This document shows positions 10,740 through 21,405 of a DNA stretch of 64,000 bases, piece after piece (position 1 is the stretch's first letter; every line of letters starts with the position of its first letter). A program made the translations under genes and the position numbers. The DNA is from Leptodactylus fallax. Taxonomy: Eukaryota; Chordata; Amphibia; Anura; Leptodactylidae. The notes under the pieces are model-generated. The model was given only the letters and a program-made list of their open reading frames with translations. It made no database searches and was not told the DNA's origin. The DNA lies in the NCBI GenBank assembly GCA_947044405.1, contig CAMRHE010000168.1, positions 310,501 through 374,500 of the forward strand, written 5' to 3'.

Positions 10740-10763
10740 TGACATCCAGTATGGCAGTCTAGT
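10740..10763. repeat. right flanking direct repeat of inserted element
   Basis: TGACATCCAGTATGGCAGTC plus TAGT; the partner of 9772-9795. Confidence 0.75.
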
Positions 10764-11074
10764 ATAGGTACAGTCTATTTATGGCTGTGTTGTTATGGAA
10801 ACCTGGTAAATTAAATTGTGAATTTATATTGGCTGATGCACGTGATATGACTGAATATTTAAGGACCTGCGACCTGCTATTGACTAATACAGGTCATAGC
10901 TTGGTTGCTATGGAAACTTGATGTAAAGCTGTGTGCCTGAGGAGAGCTTCTATTGGCTGATAAGGGACATGTGACCATGTGTATGGTAGTTGGAATATGA
11001 GTGAAAGACTTGCAGGCTTGTATTGACTAATGCAGGTCATTTTTTGGAATACTGTATCTCAGGAACGGTACGTC

Positions 11075-11209
11075 CTAGAGAGCTGAGACCGGTTCTAAAA
11101 TCTTCCTGGACACCTGATGTACCTGTGTGCCAAATTTGGTGAGCATCAGTCCAGTCGTTTGGTCGCGCATAAACAACAGACAGACAAACTCATTTTTATA
11201 TATATGAGA
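11075..11209 (-). mobile_element. Helitron-like 5' terminal sequence
   Basis: On the minus strand this reads A|TCTCATATATATAAAAATGA, then GTCTGTCTGTTGTTTATGCG, CGACCAAACGACTGGAC, CACCAAATTTGGCACACA and GTACATCAGGTGTCCAG. The first ~105 bp recur at 49754-49858 with the same terminal A|TC. Two copies starting at the same base with a 5' TC after A support a true transposon end. Confidence 0.65.
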
Positions 11210-11287
11210 TATAATATAACCCCTTCCCGGGAATGAATAATACCCCAAAAAAACATTAGTAGTGCCCCCTGAGTGCCTCTTAATTAA

Positions 11288-11698
11288 AGGCGTTTTCCAG
11301 GTTATCAATTAAAAAAAAAAATCAGTGGAGTTCCAACATCAGGGACCCCTGCTGATCAGCTATTTTAATGAGGACCTCAGCACTTATGCAAGCCCCGTGA
11401 CCCTTTCTCTGTTTGTTTATATTATATCGCTTGTTTCATAGTGACCATGCAATGTAACTAAAGCCTCGTCCTATGTGCTTCTATAGGATGAGGCTGTGAT
11501 TTCATCTGTCACTATAAAACAGACAGCATGCAGTATAAACAGTGAAGGGGTCTACTTTCCTGCATGTGCATCATGGCCCCTTCAAACAGATGATCATTGG
11601 GGGTCCCAAGTGTCTGTCATAACCCCACTGATCTCTTATTGATGATCTATCCTGAGGACTATAAAATCAATAAAAATAAGCTGGAAAAAAGTGCTCCT
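11288..11698. mobile_element. TTAA-flanked MITE (411 bp)
   Basis: Flanked by TTAA at 11284-11287 and 11699-11702. The ends AGGCGTTTTCCAGG and the inverted right end AGGAGCACTTTTTTCCAGC are imperfect inverted repeats. TTAA duplication is typical of piggyBac and Kolobok superfamilies. No coding region. Confidence 0.65.
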
Positions 11699-11719
11699 TT
11701 AATTTAATTCTACCCAATT

Positions 11720-12062
11720 GCCCCTTTATAATAATTCCCCTGAGTTAAATACTGCCCCCAAGATAAATATATTTATAAAGCCCCCAATGACCCCTTATAT
11801 TCCTAATTCTTCCAACGACCCCTTATATAAATAATGCCCCTTATATTATTTATGCCCCCTTATATAAATGATTGCCCCTCCCATAGTCATAATGCCCCCT
11901 AAAGACTCCTTATATAAATAATGCTCCTTATCCTCTGTATGCCTCGTTATATAAATGATCTCCCTCATAGTTATAATGCCCCCATGACAAGTTATATAAA
12001 TAATGCTCCTATATTCTTTAAGCCCCTTATTTATTCTCCTTCCTATATTCATAATGCCCCCT
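11720..12062. repeat. degenerate short-period tandem repeat (CCCCTTATATAAATAATG-like)
   Basis: Many diverged units of roughly 20-35 bp built from gccccttatataaataatg. It resembles the reverse complement of the array at 49395-50290. The adjacent 12063-12125 segment (ggtagctacacctctg) is the inverted head of a GC-rich hAT-like MITE family, so the array probably belongs to that element. Confidence 0.6.
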
Positions 12063-12136
12063 AATGTCGTCTTTGATGTAAGGCCACCAGTTGCAGCCCC
12101 TGCCCCCCTGGTAGCTACACCTCTGCACTGCATTAA

Positions 12137-12568
12137 AGAGGAGCTTTCACCACCTCCAAGTCCAGCTCTTTACATCAAGTAATAGGCACAGCTCCACTGA
12201 TTCTGGCACAGTTGGAATTTTTCCTCTAGCCCCCACCTTTCCTGAGCAATCAATGCTGTTAGTTTTGGTGCCTTATATGCTATGTATGCTCTGTACTATC
12301 AGAAGGGTGGTGTCAGGCAGGAGCAGGCAAGGGGTGTGATTCTGAGCTCTGGCACTGGCTGCCTCTGATTGGAGCTCTGAATCCAGCCTCCTATCTGACA
12401 CTGCCTTTCTGACATTACAGAGCACATCAAGCCCCAAAACTATATGTGTTTGTTGCTTGGGAATGCTGGAGGCGAGCGCACATTTCAACTACGCTGGTAT
12501 CAGTGGAGGTGCACCTAATAAACAGATGCTAAGAACTAGAATTTGGTGGAGGTGGTGAAAGGTCCTCT
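12137..12568. mobile_element. TTAA-flanked MITE (432 bp)
   Basis: TTAA at 12133-12136 and 12569-12572. The terminal inverted repeats AGAGGAGCTTTCACCACCTC and AGAGGACCTTTCACCACCTC differ at one base. No coding region. A second copy of the same family runs off the right end of the window at 63640-64000. Confidence 0.85.
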
Positions 12569-12589
12569 TTAAAAATAGGCATGAATTGG

Positions 12590-13320
12590 TAATGCAAATA
12601 ACTGAATGGACTCAGAAACCCGTTATCTGTGAACAGTTTCCTGTGCAATTCACAAGTGCAATTTAAAGTTATATCATGGAAAGAAGAAGCCATATATCAA
12701 CATAATGTAGAAACCATGCCATCTTCTCAAAGCTCATTTAAAATGGCCTGCGATAAAATGGAAAACTGTGGTCAGATGAATTAAAATTTGAAATTATTTA
12801 TGGAAATCATTGATGCCATGTGCTGCAGACTCAACAGGAGAGGGACCATCCACCTTGTTATCAGCACACAGCTCAAAAGCTTCCACCTCTGATGGTATGG
12901 GGTGGTATTAGTACCTATGGCATGGGCAGCTTACACATCTTGAATGACTTTCAATGCTGAGCAGTTTATAGAGATTTAAGAACAATGTATGCTCCCATCT
13001 AGATAAAATCTGTCTCAGAAGGCCTTGCATATTTCAGCAAGACAATGATAAACCACATAAAGCATCCATCACAATAGCATGGTTTGAAGAGTCCAGATGC
13101 TGTACTTTCCTCAATAGAAAGTATTTGACAAATTATGAAAAATCAGGCAAAGACCCAAGGATGTTGAGCAGCTACAATATTACATGAATGGAAACGAAAA
13201 CTCCAGCAATTGGTCTCCTCACTTCCCAGTTATTTAGATTGTTGTAAAAAGAAGGAATACTACACAATGGTAGACATAGCCTGTTCCAACTTTGTGTTGC
13301 TGCCATCAGTATCTAAAGAA
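12590..13320 (+). pseudogene. Tc1/mariner transposase remnant
   Basis: Decayed plus-strand Tc1-type transposase with its 3' flank. Recognisable pieces in order are KMENCGQMN with a Lys/Asp-poor relic of the first catalytic Asp region, HLWYGVVLVPMAWAAYTS (relic of the VMVWGC region), QCMLPSR, HISARQ- (relic of the QQDN block containing the second Asp), SITIAWFEESRCCTFL and the C-terminal gaatactacacaatggtag. It is broken by multiple stops and frameshifts. No clean terminal repeat is attached. The same family is present on the minus strand at 25430-28260, with which it aligns over the middle and the 3' flank. Confidence 0.7.
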
Positions 13321-13369
13321 GAAACTACAGAAGTACTGTATGTTGTACTGAGCAAAACATGGAACTATA

Positions 13370-13560
13370 CAGGGGTATAGTTACAGACGATGGGGAGGTA
13401 GCAGTTGCTACCAGGCCCGGAAACATGAGGGGGCCCAAAAGACGTTCTACAATGTATGAAGACACCAGTATTATAGATGGCACATGGTAAGCGGGAGACC
13501 CATTACTGATTTTGCATTGGGGGCCCAGGTGCCTTAAATTACCCTTCTGGCTGTACCCCT
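13370..13560. mobile_element. short MITE with CAGGGGTATAG ends
   Basis: A ~190-bp element beginning CAGGGGTATAGTTACAG and ending ccttctggctgtacccct, inverted matches over the first ~10 bases. Internally it has two blocks of GGGGGCCCA-type GC-rich sequence (13433 and 13519). The head is related to the GC-rich families at 9796 and 20461. No target duplication is evident. Confidence 0.55.
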
Positions 13561-14324
13561 TTGGAGGAGTTCCCAAAGGAAAGACTTGACAAAGGAAGAA
13601 CACCAAGGATGCTTGCTAAGAGTGACATGACTACAAAGAGATGTGATATTGGTGAAGTGAATGCAGCATCCTTTAATCCAGTCCTTGTTAGACCGGTATT
13701 GGAAAACTAAGGGAAGATGGTATAGATGACATCAACCTGCAATATATGCTTTGTAATATGTGCAGTGAGGGATGCCTGAACAGCTGCCAAATCGCAAAGG
13801 GATGGAACTAGCGCCAACAGGGGTAGAGGGCCACTTACTAACCAGTGGGGTTCTTGTGAGTGTTAGTAAGCCTGGAAACTTGGTGGACTGTCAGGAGGAA
13901 GACTTGCAAGTTATTCCTATATTGATAACTGAGATATTTTGGACTGCTTTCTGTGGAAATTGCAAGTCTGAACATCATGTATGTATGTGGTCTGTGCTCG
14001 GGTGTATTCTACAAATGGGCAATAATGCAGACCCCTCTGGAAGTGCTTAGGGCATCCTATACAAATGGCTGTTGCTTCCCAGATGGGGGTATACTGTAGT
14101 AAGGAGTTTCCTCTCTTAGACCCATAGTGACTCTAATCATTTTAGGGTGCAGCTTGACCACTGGTCCTCAACCTAGGAACTTTGAGCTCATTGCAAGCAT
14201 TCTACTGTTTGTTGTACCTACAAAAGGGGACAAGCCAAAATGATGATCCATTGGTTTCTTTTATGTTATAATGATCATGAAGTAGCTTATCTGAAAACTT
14301 CTTGTATTCTGTTTTATTGACGTA
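13561..14324. other. no gene seen
   Basis: An open frame of 92 codons at 13772-14050 has no recognisable domain, no codon bias and no homologous copy in the window. I do not regard it as a gene. Confidence 0.5.
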
Positions 14325-15200
14325 CAGTGGGTACGGAAAGTGTTCAGACTCCTTTAAATTTTTCACTCTTTGTTTCATTGCAGCCATTTGCTAAAAGCAA
14401 AAAAGTTCATTTTATTTCTCATTAATGTACACTCAGCACCCCACCTTGACAGAAAAAAACAGAAATGTAGATATTTTTACAAATTTATTAAAAAAGAAAA
14501 ACTGAAATATCACATGGTCATAAGTATTCAGACCCTTTGCTGTGACACTCATTTAACTCACACGCTGTCCATTTCCTTCTGATCCTCCTTGAGATGGTTC
14601 TACTCCTTCATTGGAGTCCAGCTGTGTTTAAACTGATTGGACTTGATTAGGAAAGGCACACACCTGTCTTTATAAGACCTCACAGCTCACAGTGCATGTC
14701 AGAGCAAATGAGAATCATGAGGTCAAAGGAACTGCCCAAGGAGCTCAGAGACAGAATTGTGGCAAGGCACAGATCTGGCCAAGGTTACAAAAGAATTTCT
14801 GCAGCACTCAAGGTTCCTAAGAGCACAGTGGCCTCCATAATCCTTGAATGGAAGAAGTTTGGGACAACCAGAACTCTTCCTAGACCTGGCCATCTAGCCA
14901 AACTGAACAATCGTGGGAGAAGAGCCTTGGTGAGAGAGGTAAAGAAGAACCCAAAGATCACTGCGGCTGAGCTCCAGAGATGCAGTAGGGAGATGGAAGA
15001 AAGCTCCACAGAGTGGCCTGAAGGAAGCCTCTCCTCAGTGCAAGACATATGAAAGCCCACACAGAGTTTGCAAAAAAAACACATGAAGGACTCCCAGACT
15101 ATTAGAAATAAGATCCTCTGGTCTGATGAGACGAAGATTTAACTTTTTGGCGTTAATTCTAAGCAGTATGTGTGGAGAACTGAAAGGTCAAACTCCAAAA
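14325..15200 (+). mobile_element. Tc1 element, 5' half (family 1)
   Basis: Starts with CAGTGGGTACGGAAAGTG right after TA at 14323-14324, the same terminus as the full-length copy at 33292-34936. It contains the left terminal repeat (to about 14540) and the N-terminal half of the transposase, and stops near 15200. The right half and right terminus are missing. Confidence 0.85.
14696..15150 (+). pseudogene. Tc1 transposase, N-terminal half
   Basis: Starts at ATG 14696 (MSEQMRIMRSKELPKELRDR). It encodes the paired helix-turn-helix DNA-binding domain of Tc1 transposases: IVARHRSGQGYKRISAALKV with PKSTVASIILEWKKFGTT, then RGRRALVREVKKNPKITAAE. Compared with the copy at 33688, about 65 bp are deleted after EESSTE, which removes the second half of the bipartite domain and shifts the frame to a stop at 15052. 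Downstream remnants include a TTKI-like block with the first catalytic region (gatgagacgaag, 15127), ending in TAA. The DDE core is otherwise absent. Confidence 0.85.
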
Positions 15201-16570
15201 AAGAGCAATTAAATGCTATGAAATTACCCCAGTTATGTTCTGCAAATAGATCATAGACTAATTAGAACACCAATTAATAGAAGTCATTGGTGAGCCCTAT
15301 TTCTCCCTGCAATTTAGGACAAGATGTGTCTGTCCTACTTACTTGCTCTAGTAAAAATATGCTCAAATATGTTTCCTTTTTATTCCATTAAATGATTTCG
15401 AAATAAGACAAATGGCAGAGAAAAAGTGACAAAATGATAATGCAATAGAGAAAGATCTCCAATGTTGGGTGTATTGTGTTATCATACTGGTAGCCACACC
15501 ACTGCAAGTAAGAGCTGCATATTTCGATAGACACAGGAGATTCTTTACATCAGTATTTCTAAACTCCAGCACTGCAGCAGAGGTAAAGCTGCTTTGAGCA
15601 GGTAGGAAAGAAAACATGTTAGAAGTCAGGCTTAGGAGAATACATAAAAAAAAAACTAAACTGCATACACCCTCTGATGTCTGGTCCTTCTCCTCCCAGC
15701 AGGACCTCCTGGTCTGAAGATTGTGTACCTTGGCTTCCATCAATAAAATGAGAAAATTTCATCTAATAGATATACATTTTATAGTCATTTTCCTATTAAG
15801 TGATTAAGAATGTGATTTGAGCAGTGGTATGCATGCATGGCCATTGCTTCATGCATTTCTGTGACTGCCCTGATGGCAAGCTGCATACAAGTGAAGGGAG
15901 CTGCAGCCACACATGCGGGACAGTGCTCCATTCACAAGGAGCAAACAGAGAAATTTCAGGCCCCCTCTTGATCTTGCGATCAGTGCCCTACAGAGGACCC
16001 ATTTTATCTGTGCTGTATTTTGGCTAGGATCGTCGTTCAAGTTGAAATCACAATAAACAATGTGAAACACATACACAATAGGTGTCCCCGCATCCAAAAA
16101 TGCCTTTCAAGCATTGCCCATCAAACAAAAAAAAAAACTCAAGAGCTGAACCACAATTTTAGCTTTTTCGCCTCACATAAAAATTTTAGTAAAAAAGAAA
16201 TCAAAACATCAGACATTACCTAAAATGATATAAAGTATATTTGGCCCGCAAAAAATGTCTTATGTAGCACCTGTATACAGAAACATGAAAAAGTTATGGG
16301 TGTCGGAATATGGTAACTCTAAGATTTTTTTTTTTTCAAGTTTTTTTGAATTTTTTTAAGGCGTTAAAACATAACTATATAAATATGGTAATATTTGGAT
16401 ATATTTGTATTGCTATAGTCATAACAACCCACAGAATAACAGGTGACATTTTGGCTGTACAGTGAAAAGGAAGTCCAGAAGTTGCGCACACACTTTTTCT
16501 ATAATTGCACGCCATTCAAATTTTTTTTTCCAACTTTTCAGCACATTGTAAGGAATATTAAACAGTACAA
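15201..16570. other. no gene; AT-rich repeat sequence
   Basis: No coding region. 16130-16500 (ccacagaataacaggtgacatttt and neighbours) has the look of the interior of long AT-rich TTAA elements like the one at 52395-53456. 15201-15800 shows nothing I recognise. Confidence 0.5.
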
Positions 16571-16574
16571 TTTA

Positions 16575-16875
16575 GGGCCGGTTCACATCTGTGTCCGGTT
16601 TCCGTTCGGGGAGTCCGCTTGTGGACACCTCCGAATGGAAACCTATATGCATAAAAAGCTGTTTACCTGGGAAACCACACGGACCCCTTAGACTATAATG
16701 GGGTCCGTGTGGTTTCTGCTCGGTTTCCGCACGAAATATGCAGAAACATGCGAAGAGGAAAGTGCTGCTTGCTTCATGCGGAAACCGAGCAGAAACCATA
16801 CGGACCCCATTATAGTCTATGGGATCCGCAAGCGGACTGCACGAACGGAAACCGAACGCAGATGTGAACTGGCCC
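16575..16875. mobile_element. PIF/Harbinger-type MITE (301 bp) with TTA duplication
   Basis: Flanked by TTA at 16572-16574 and 16876-16878. Terminal inverted repeats of about 34 bp: GGGCCGGTTCACATCTGTGT against GGGCCAGTTCACATCTGCGT. A second internal inverted pair (ACGGACCCC and GGGGTCCGT around 16677-16812) lets it fold into a long hairpin. A 3-bp TTA duplication and GGGCC ends are typical of PIF/Harbinger. Confidence 0.8.
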
Positions 16876-17087
16876 TTACAAAGTAAAATTTGTCCCACAA
16901 ACGATAATCCCTTACACAGCCAATGCGCTGCCTCTGGTGACTCCACCCAGGACAGATTATTTAAAATTAGGCCACTCTTGACTCATTTTAATGTGAAATT
17001 TTCAGGGGCTTATACCCCACAAAAAATATTGCCAATAACGAGTCACTGGTGGTGTTTAACCAGATAAAGACACGGCCAAAAACCACC

Positions 17088-17495
17088 TTAGGTTGGGGTG
17101 ACAACGCGGCAAAAAACGCTGCATGTTATATTACCTGCAAAGTGGATGGGATTCTGGCTAATTCCATCCGCACATTGCAGAAAAAAAATCAGCAGCGGAA
17201 ATGCTGCAATTTCAAACACATCAAAGTTTTTCCCGCAGCGCTTTTCACAAAGTCCGCAGAGAAAAACGTTTTGTTTCAATTACACGTATAGGGAAACCGC
17301 TGGCATTTCCGTAAGTATAATTGACATGCTGCGATTTCCAAAAAGTGTCGGTTTTGGAAATTGCAGCATTTCCTCTGCGTGTATTTTTCTGCAATGTGTA
17401 CAGTAGATGGGATTTGCTAGAATACCATCCACTTTGCAGGGACTGTAAAACATCACGGCCAAACCACGGTGTTTATGCCACGTGGGGCCCTAGCC
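17088..17495. mobile_element. foldback MITE, type B copy 1
   Basis: Shares the internal block AAGTGGATGGGATTCTGGCT with copies at 51985-52275 and 63305-63640. Here it occurs at 17140 and again as an inverted image near 17405-17435. Ends near gacaacgcggcaaaaaacg and cacgtggggccct resemble the type A MITE ends, so A and B are probably related. No real coding capacity; several overlapping open frames arise from the palindromic structure. Confidence 0.65.
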
Positions 17496-17504
17496 TTAAT
17501 TTTT

Positions 17505-20460
17505 TGACATTAGAAGGCTTACAAATCTAACAGTGATTTTCCAAATTTACAAGAAAATTTCCCAAACCTATTTGTTAGGGACCATTTCAGCTCTGCAGGA
17601 GATATTAAAAGCCTATATATTACAAATCCTAATAAATCACCCTATTTTCAAAACTGAACCTCTCAAATAATTCAAAACAGCATTTGGGAGTTTTGTTAAC
17701 CCTTTAAGAGTTTCATGGGAATTAAAACAATATGGAGGTGAAATTTAGACAATTATTTTTTTCAATAATACATTCATTTAGCCCTAAAATTTGCATTCAC
17801 AAGGGGTTAAAGGAGAAAATACATACCACAATTTGTTATGCAATTGCTCCCGAGCACGGAATTACCCCACATGTGGATGCAAACTGCTGTTTGGGCACAC
17901 AACCAAAGGGAAGCAGCACTTCTAGGTTTTTGAAAAGCAGAGTTTGCTGGAAGGGTTTTCGGGTGCCATGTCTTTTCCAGAGCACCTGTAGTACCAGCAC
18001 AGTGAAAACTCTCAAAGTGACCCCCATTTTGAAAACTACACCCTTCAAGGGGTATAGTGAGCATTTTAACCCCACAGGTGTGTCACAGATTTTATTAACG
18101 TTGGGACCTGAAAATGAAAAATTACTAAAACAGTTTATCCACAAATTTTTAATTTTCACATGGGGTTAAAGGAGAAAAAGCACCCCACAATTTGTACACC
18201 ATTTCTCCTGAACACAGTAATAATTTGCTGGAATAATTTTCAGGTGCAATGTTGCATTTACAGAGCCCCTAAAATACCAGTACAATGGAAACCAACCAAA
18301 AGGTGACCCCATTTTGGAAGCAACACCCCTCGCAGAATTTATCAAGAGGTATAGTGGGAGTTTTAACAGCTGTTTCACACATTTAACTAACGTTGAGATT
18401 TAAAAATTGAAAACTTATTTTTTTTCCAATAAACCATCACTTTAGCCCCAAACTTTTGGGAGAAAGCAAAAGCACCCCATAGTTCATTACAAAATTTCTC
18501 CTGAAAACTGTAATACCCCATATGTGATCATAAAGTGCCGTATGGGTACATGGAAAGAGTACAGAGTACCCTACTATCCCCGAGGACACCAAGTATATTG
18601 GCGAAAAATGTCGATGGGGCATGTTTAATGAATTTTATTAAGTGTTAGCCACTGTGTTTGTGCTCTACGGTCACTCAATTGACCTCTCCGGTCAGTTCTC
18701 TATGGTAGTCGCCACAATGCATCTGTGCTGGAACGCATGGCAGAAGCTGGCCCCCCTGACACATCGGGGAGCAGCCACTCTTCTCCACAACACTTCTGTC
18801 ATTCAAATGTCATCCAGTGTACCTGGCTCTTCTGGAGAAGCTCTGCCTTATTACCTGTTTGTAGCTGTTGCTTTGACTGACTGGTGGAGGAGTTTATGCT
18901 TACCGAAGAGTGACCAGGGATAGGAGCTTTTTCATGAATGCCACAAGTGCATCAATACACAGGTGAAACCTGCATTTGAGTATTATGAGAGCAAAAAATA
19001 AAGTACATGGGGATATCTACGCAAACTTGAAGCTATAGGAGCACACACTCCTAAAACTTTTAAGTGGGTTATCCTGGGTGCAAAAAAGTTGTAGATGTGC
19101 ACGAAAACTGCTGTTTCGGCACACAGCAGGGTGGTTTTTAGCTTTTGGAGTATAGATTTACAGGGGCTTGTTTTTTGAACGCCATATTGTGGTGCTAGTA
19201 AATTGGAATTCGTGACCACATATTGTAGGGGCAACGTTAGGGTCTCTGCAGACATAACATGGTGTCCAAATGCCACACAGTGCTCCTTCACATCTGCACA
19301 CTGCTGTGTGCCCAAACAGCAGTTTATGCCCACATATACAACTTTTTGTACCTAGGATAACCCACTTAAAAGTTTTAGGAGTTTGTGTCTCTGACACACG
19401 GTATGGCAAGATGGACTCTGCTTTTTTTTTCTTTTTTTTTTTGCTCCTATAGCTTCAAGTTTACCTTATTTTTTGCTCTCATAATACTCAAATGTTGTAT
19501 ACACTAATGTATCCAGGATAATGTACTTATCAATTCCATATATGTATATACTGTTTGGGCACACACCTGAGCACAGAAGGGAAGGAGTGCTATTTGGTTT
19601 TTAGAGCATAGTTTGTTTTTGGAGCATGCCACATTTGCAGAACCCCTAAATTGCTAGTAAAGTGGAATCCACAAACACGTGGCCCCATTTTGGAAACTAC
19701 ACTCCTCAAGGAATTTATCAAGTGGTGTAGCAAATATTTTAACACTTGAGCAACAGCATTAATTAATTTCCAGAAATTAATACACAGCTAATAGTGAAAA
19801 GTGAAAATTGCAATTTTTCCAGAGGTACGTCAATGCCCATTCTGAAAAATAAATTAATGCAACACTTGGGGGTTAATGTTTACTGCACCACTGGATAGAT
19901 TCCTTCAGGGGTGTAGTTTCCAAAATGGTGTCAGGTGTCATTGGATTTTACTTTACTGGCATTTGAGGAGCTCTGCAAAAGTGGCATGAAATCTGAAAAC
20001 CAAACCGTCTAAGGCTAAGGCCCCACGTTGCAGAAAAGCAGCTTTTTATGTTTTGCAATTTTAATGGTTTTTTTTGTAGCTAAAGCCAGGAGTGGATTGG
20101 GCAAAATGAAAAAGTATAAGAGCTTTTTTTGTGTTCCATTCCTTTTGTCGCTACTTTTGTTTCGCTCAAATGTAGCGAAAACCTTCAACAAAAAAGCAGC
20201 TTTTCTGCAACATGAGGCCTTAGCCAAAATCTGTGCTCTAAAAACCAAATGGTGCTCCTTCCCTTCTGTGCTCAGCTGTGTGCCCAAATAGAAGTTTATA
20301 CCCACACATGATATATAGTATATTATCCTGGGTATAATAGTGTCATACATGTGGATATACAGCAGGGTACAGATGTGAAGGAGCGCTATTTCGCTTTTAG
20401 AGTGCAGATTTAGATTGTTTTTGGTTTTTGGACACCATGTCATGTTTGCAGGGCCCCTGA
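17505..20460. repeat. long AT-rich repeat with reiterated modules
   Basis: A ~3-kb region in which one module recurs. The block CCCCATTTTGGAAACTACAC followed by CTCAAGG-ATTTATCAAG is seen at about 18030, 18305 and 19685 on the plus strand, and as an inverted image near 19905. The block tgggcacacagc with a gaaaactgctg or aaactgctg partner is at about 17880, 19100, 19320, 19555 and 20270 in both orientations. The right part (19550-19730 against 19905-20310) is a large inverted repeat. It has no coding region and contains a nested MITE (20011-20225). Such sequence is common in frog genomes as part of long non-autonomous DNA elements; I infer that here. Confidence 0.6.
20011..20225. mobile_element. 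foldback MITE, type A copy 2
   Basis: Ends CTAAGGCCCCACGTTGCAG and CTGCAACATGAGGCCTTAG are inverted repeats. It interrupts the right arm of the inverted repeat of the surrounding AT-rich element, since homology to 19590-19640 resumes directly after it. Confidence 0.75.
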
Positions 20461-20884
20461 CAGGGATGTAAATACCGGGGTAGCAGTGGTAGCGGCAGCC
20501 ACAGGGCCCGCAACATTATGGGGTCCGGAGCCTTGTGTCAGCTGCTACCGCGAACCCCCCCCCCACTGCTATCATTATACTAGGAGGTCTTTTCAGACAG
20601 ACATCGGGCCTGTTTGGTGACATCCCAGACGTCAGCCAACGTCATTATGCATCACGACACCGGCCTGGCTCACGTGAGATCTGGTCCAAAATTGAAGATG
20701 GCCGAAGTAGCGCACGGGAGTGCGCTGGAGCGAGGAAGCGTTAAGTAGCATTGTTTTTTATGTTTGTATCCTCCCCTGTGTCTTATGGGGCATAATACTG
20801 TATGCAGGGGCCACTATGCTGCATAATACTGTGTGCAGGGGCACTACGCATAATACTGTGTGCAGATGTGAATGCACAGCGTAT
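20461..20884. mobile_element. GC-rich composite repeat, copy 2
   Basis: Begins CAGGGATGTAAATACCGGGG and aligns with 9796 onward (tagcagtggtagcggcagcc; gtgacatcccagacgtcag; ctcacgtgagatctggtcc). It then has a shortened hairpin region and three or so 31-bp units at 20788-20870 (CATAATACTGTGTGCAGGGG). The right end is not clear. Confidence 0.6.
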
Positions 20885-21405
20885 ATTGGGTACACCAAAT
20901 TCCTTACGATTTTCCTAGTAGCTCCTATGTTTGGGGGTGGTCACTTCTGGTGATTTTTTTACTTGTAAGCTCTAAATCTGGGATGTACATTCCCTTCCTG
21001 CTGTAGCCAGTCCTAATTATTTGGCGATTTTTGGTTTTAACTTTTACATTTTTTCTGGTGAGCTAGCCATTTCAAAGCTTTTTTTTGTGGGCTGACATGC
21101 ATTTTATAATGAAACCAATTTGGGCATTTTAAAACATCAATTCTGGCATTGCTTTTAAACAGCTTCCATTTTTTGCCTTTTACCATACAACATAAATAAT
21201 GTCTTATAATTATTCTATGGTTGATATAATTACAGCAATACCTAATTTTTTTTGTATGCGATACTAATTTTGCAAAATAAAAATCCATTTGGGGAAAATT
21301 ATTTTTGCTTTATCATATTCTGACAGGTGTTTGATAAAGCTAATTGAGGGCTTATTTTTTGCAGTATGAGCTGTGCTTTTTATCAGTACCATTTTGGCCT
21401 ATATA
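20885..21405. other. no gene; AT-rich element fragment
   Basis: No coding region. Phrases such as caccaaattccttacgattttc and tataattacagcaatacc resemble the interior of long AT-rich TTAA-type elements, as at 52690-53050. Confidence 0.45.

Larger units (their letters stand above)
9141..11209 (-). mobile_element. Helitron remnant, interrupted
   Basis: The minus strand starts with a Helitron-like 5' terminus at 11209 (flanking A, then TCTCATATATATAAAAATGA). At 9736 it reaches the start of an ORF with the N-terminal repeats seen in Helitron proteins. The same 5' terminus recurs at 49754. Between terminus and ORF lies a 0.94-kb insertion (9796-10739), and the ORF itself carries a MITE (9209-9580). 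No Rep or helicase motif remains, so it is a 5' fragment. Identification as Helitron combines the TC end, the A flank and the protein repeats and is an inference. Confidence 0.55.

Noticed and set aside
9788..10763. An 8-bp hAT duplication (AGTCCAGT / AGTCTAGT) around the repeat at 9796
   Set aside because: The match is just the end of a 24-bp direct repeat and the right terminus does not show the expected CACTG end at that point.
13772..14050. A 92-codon open frame as a possible small gene
   Set aside because: No recognisable domain, no splice or promoter context, and surrounded by repeats; its length is expected by chance.
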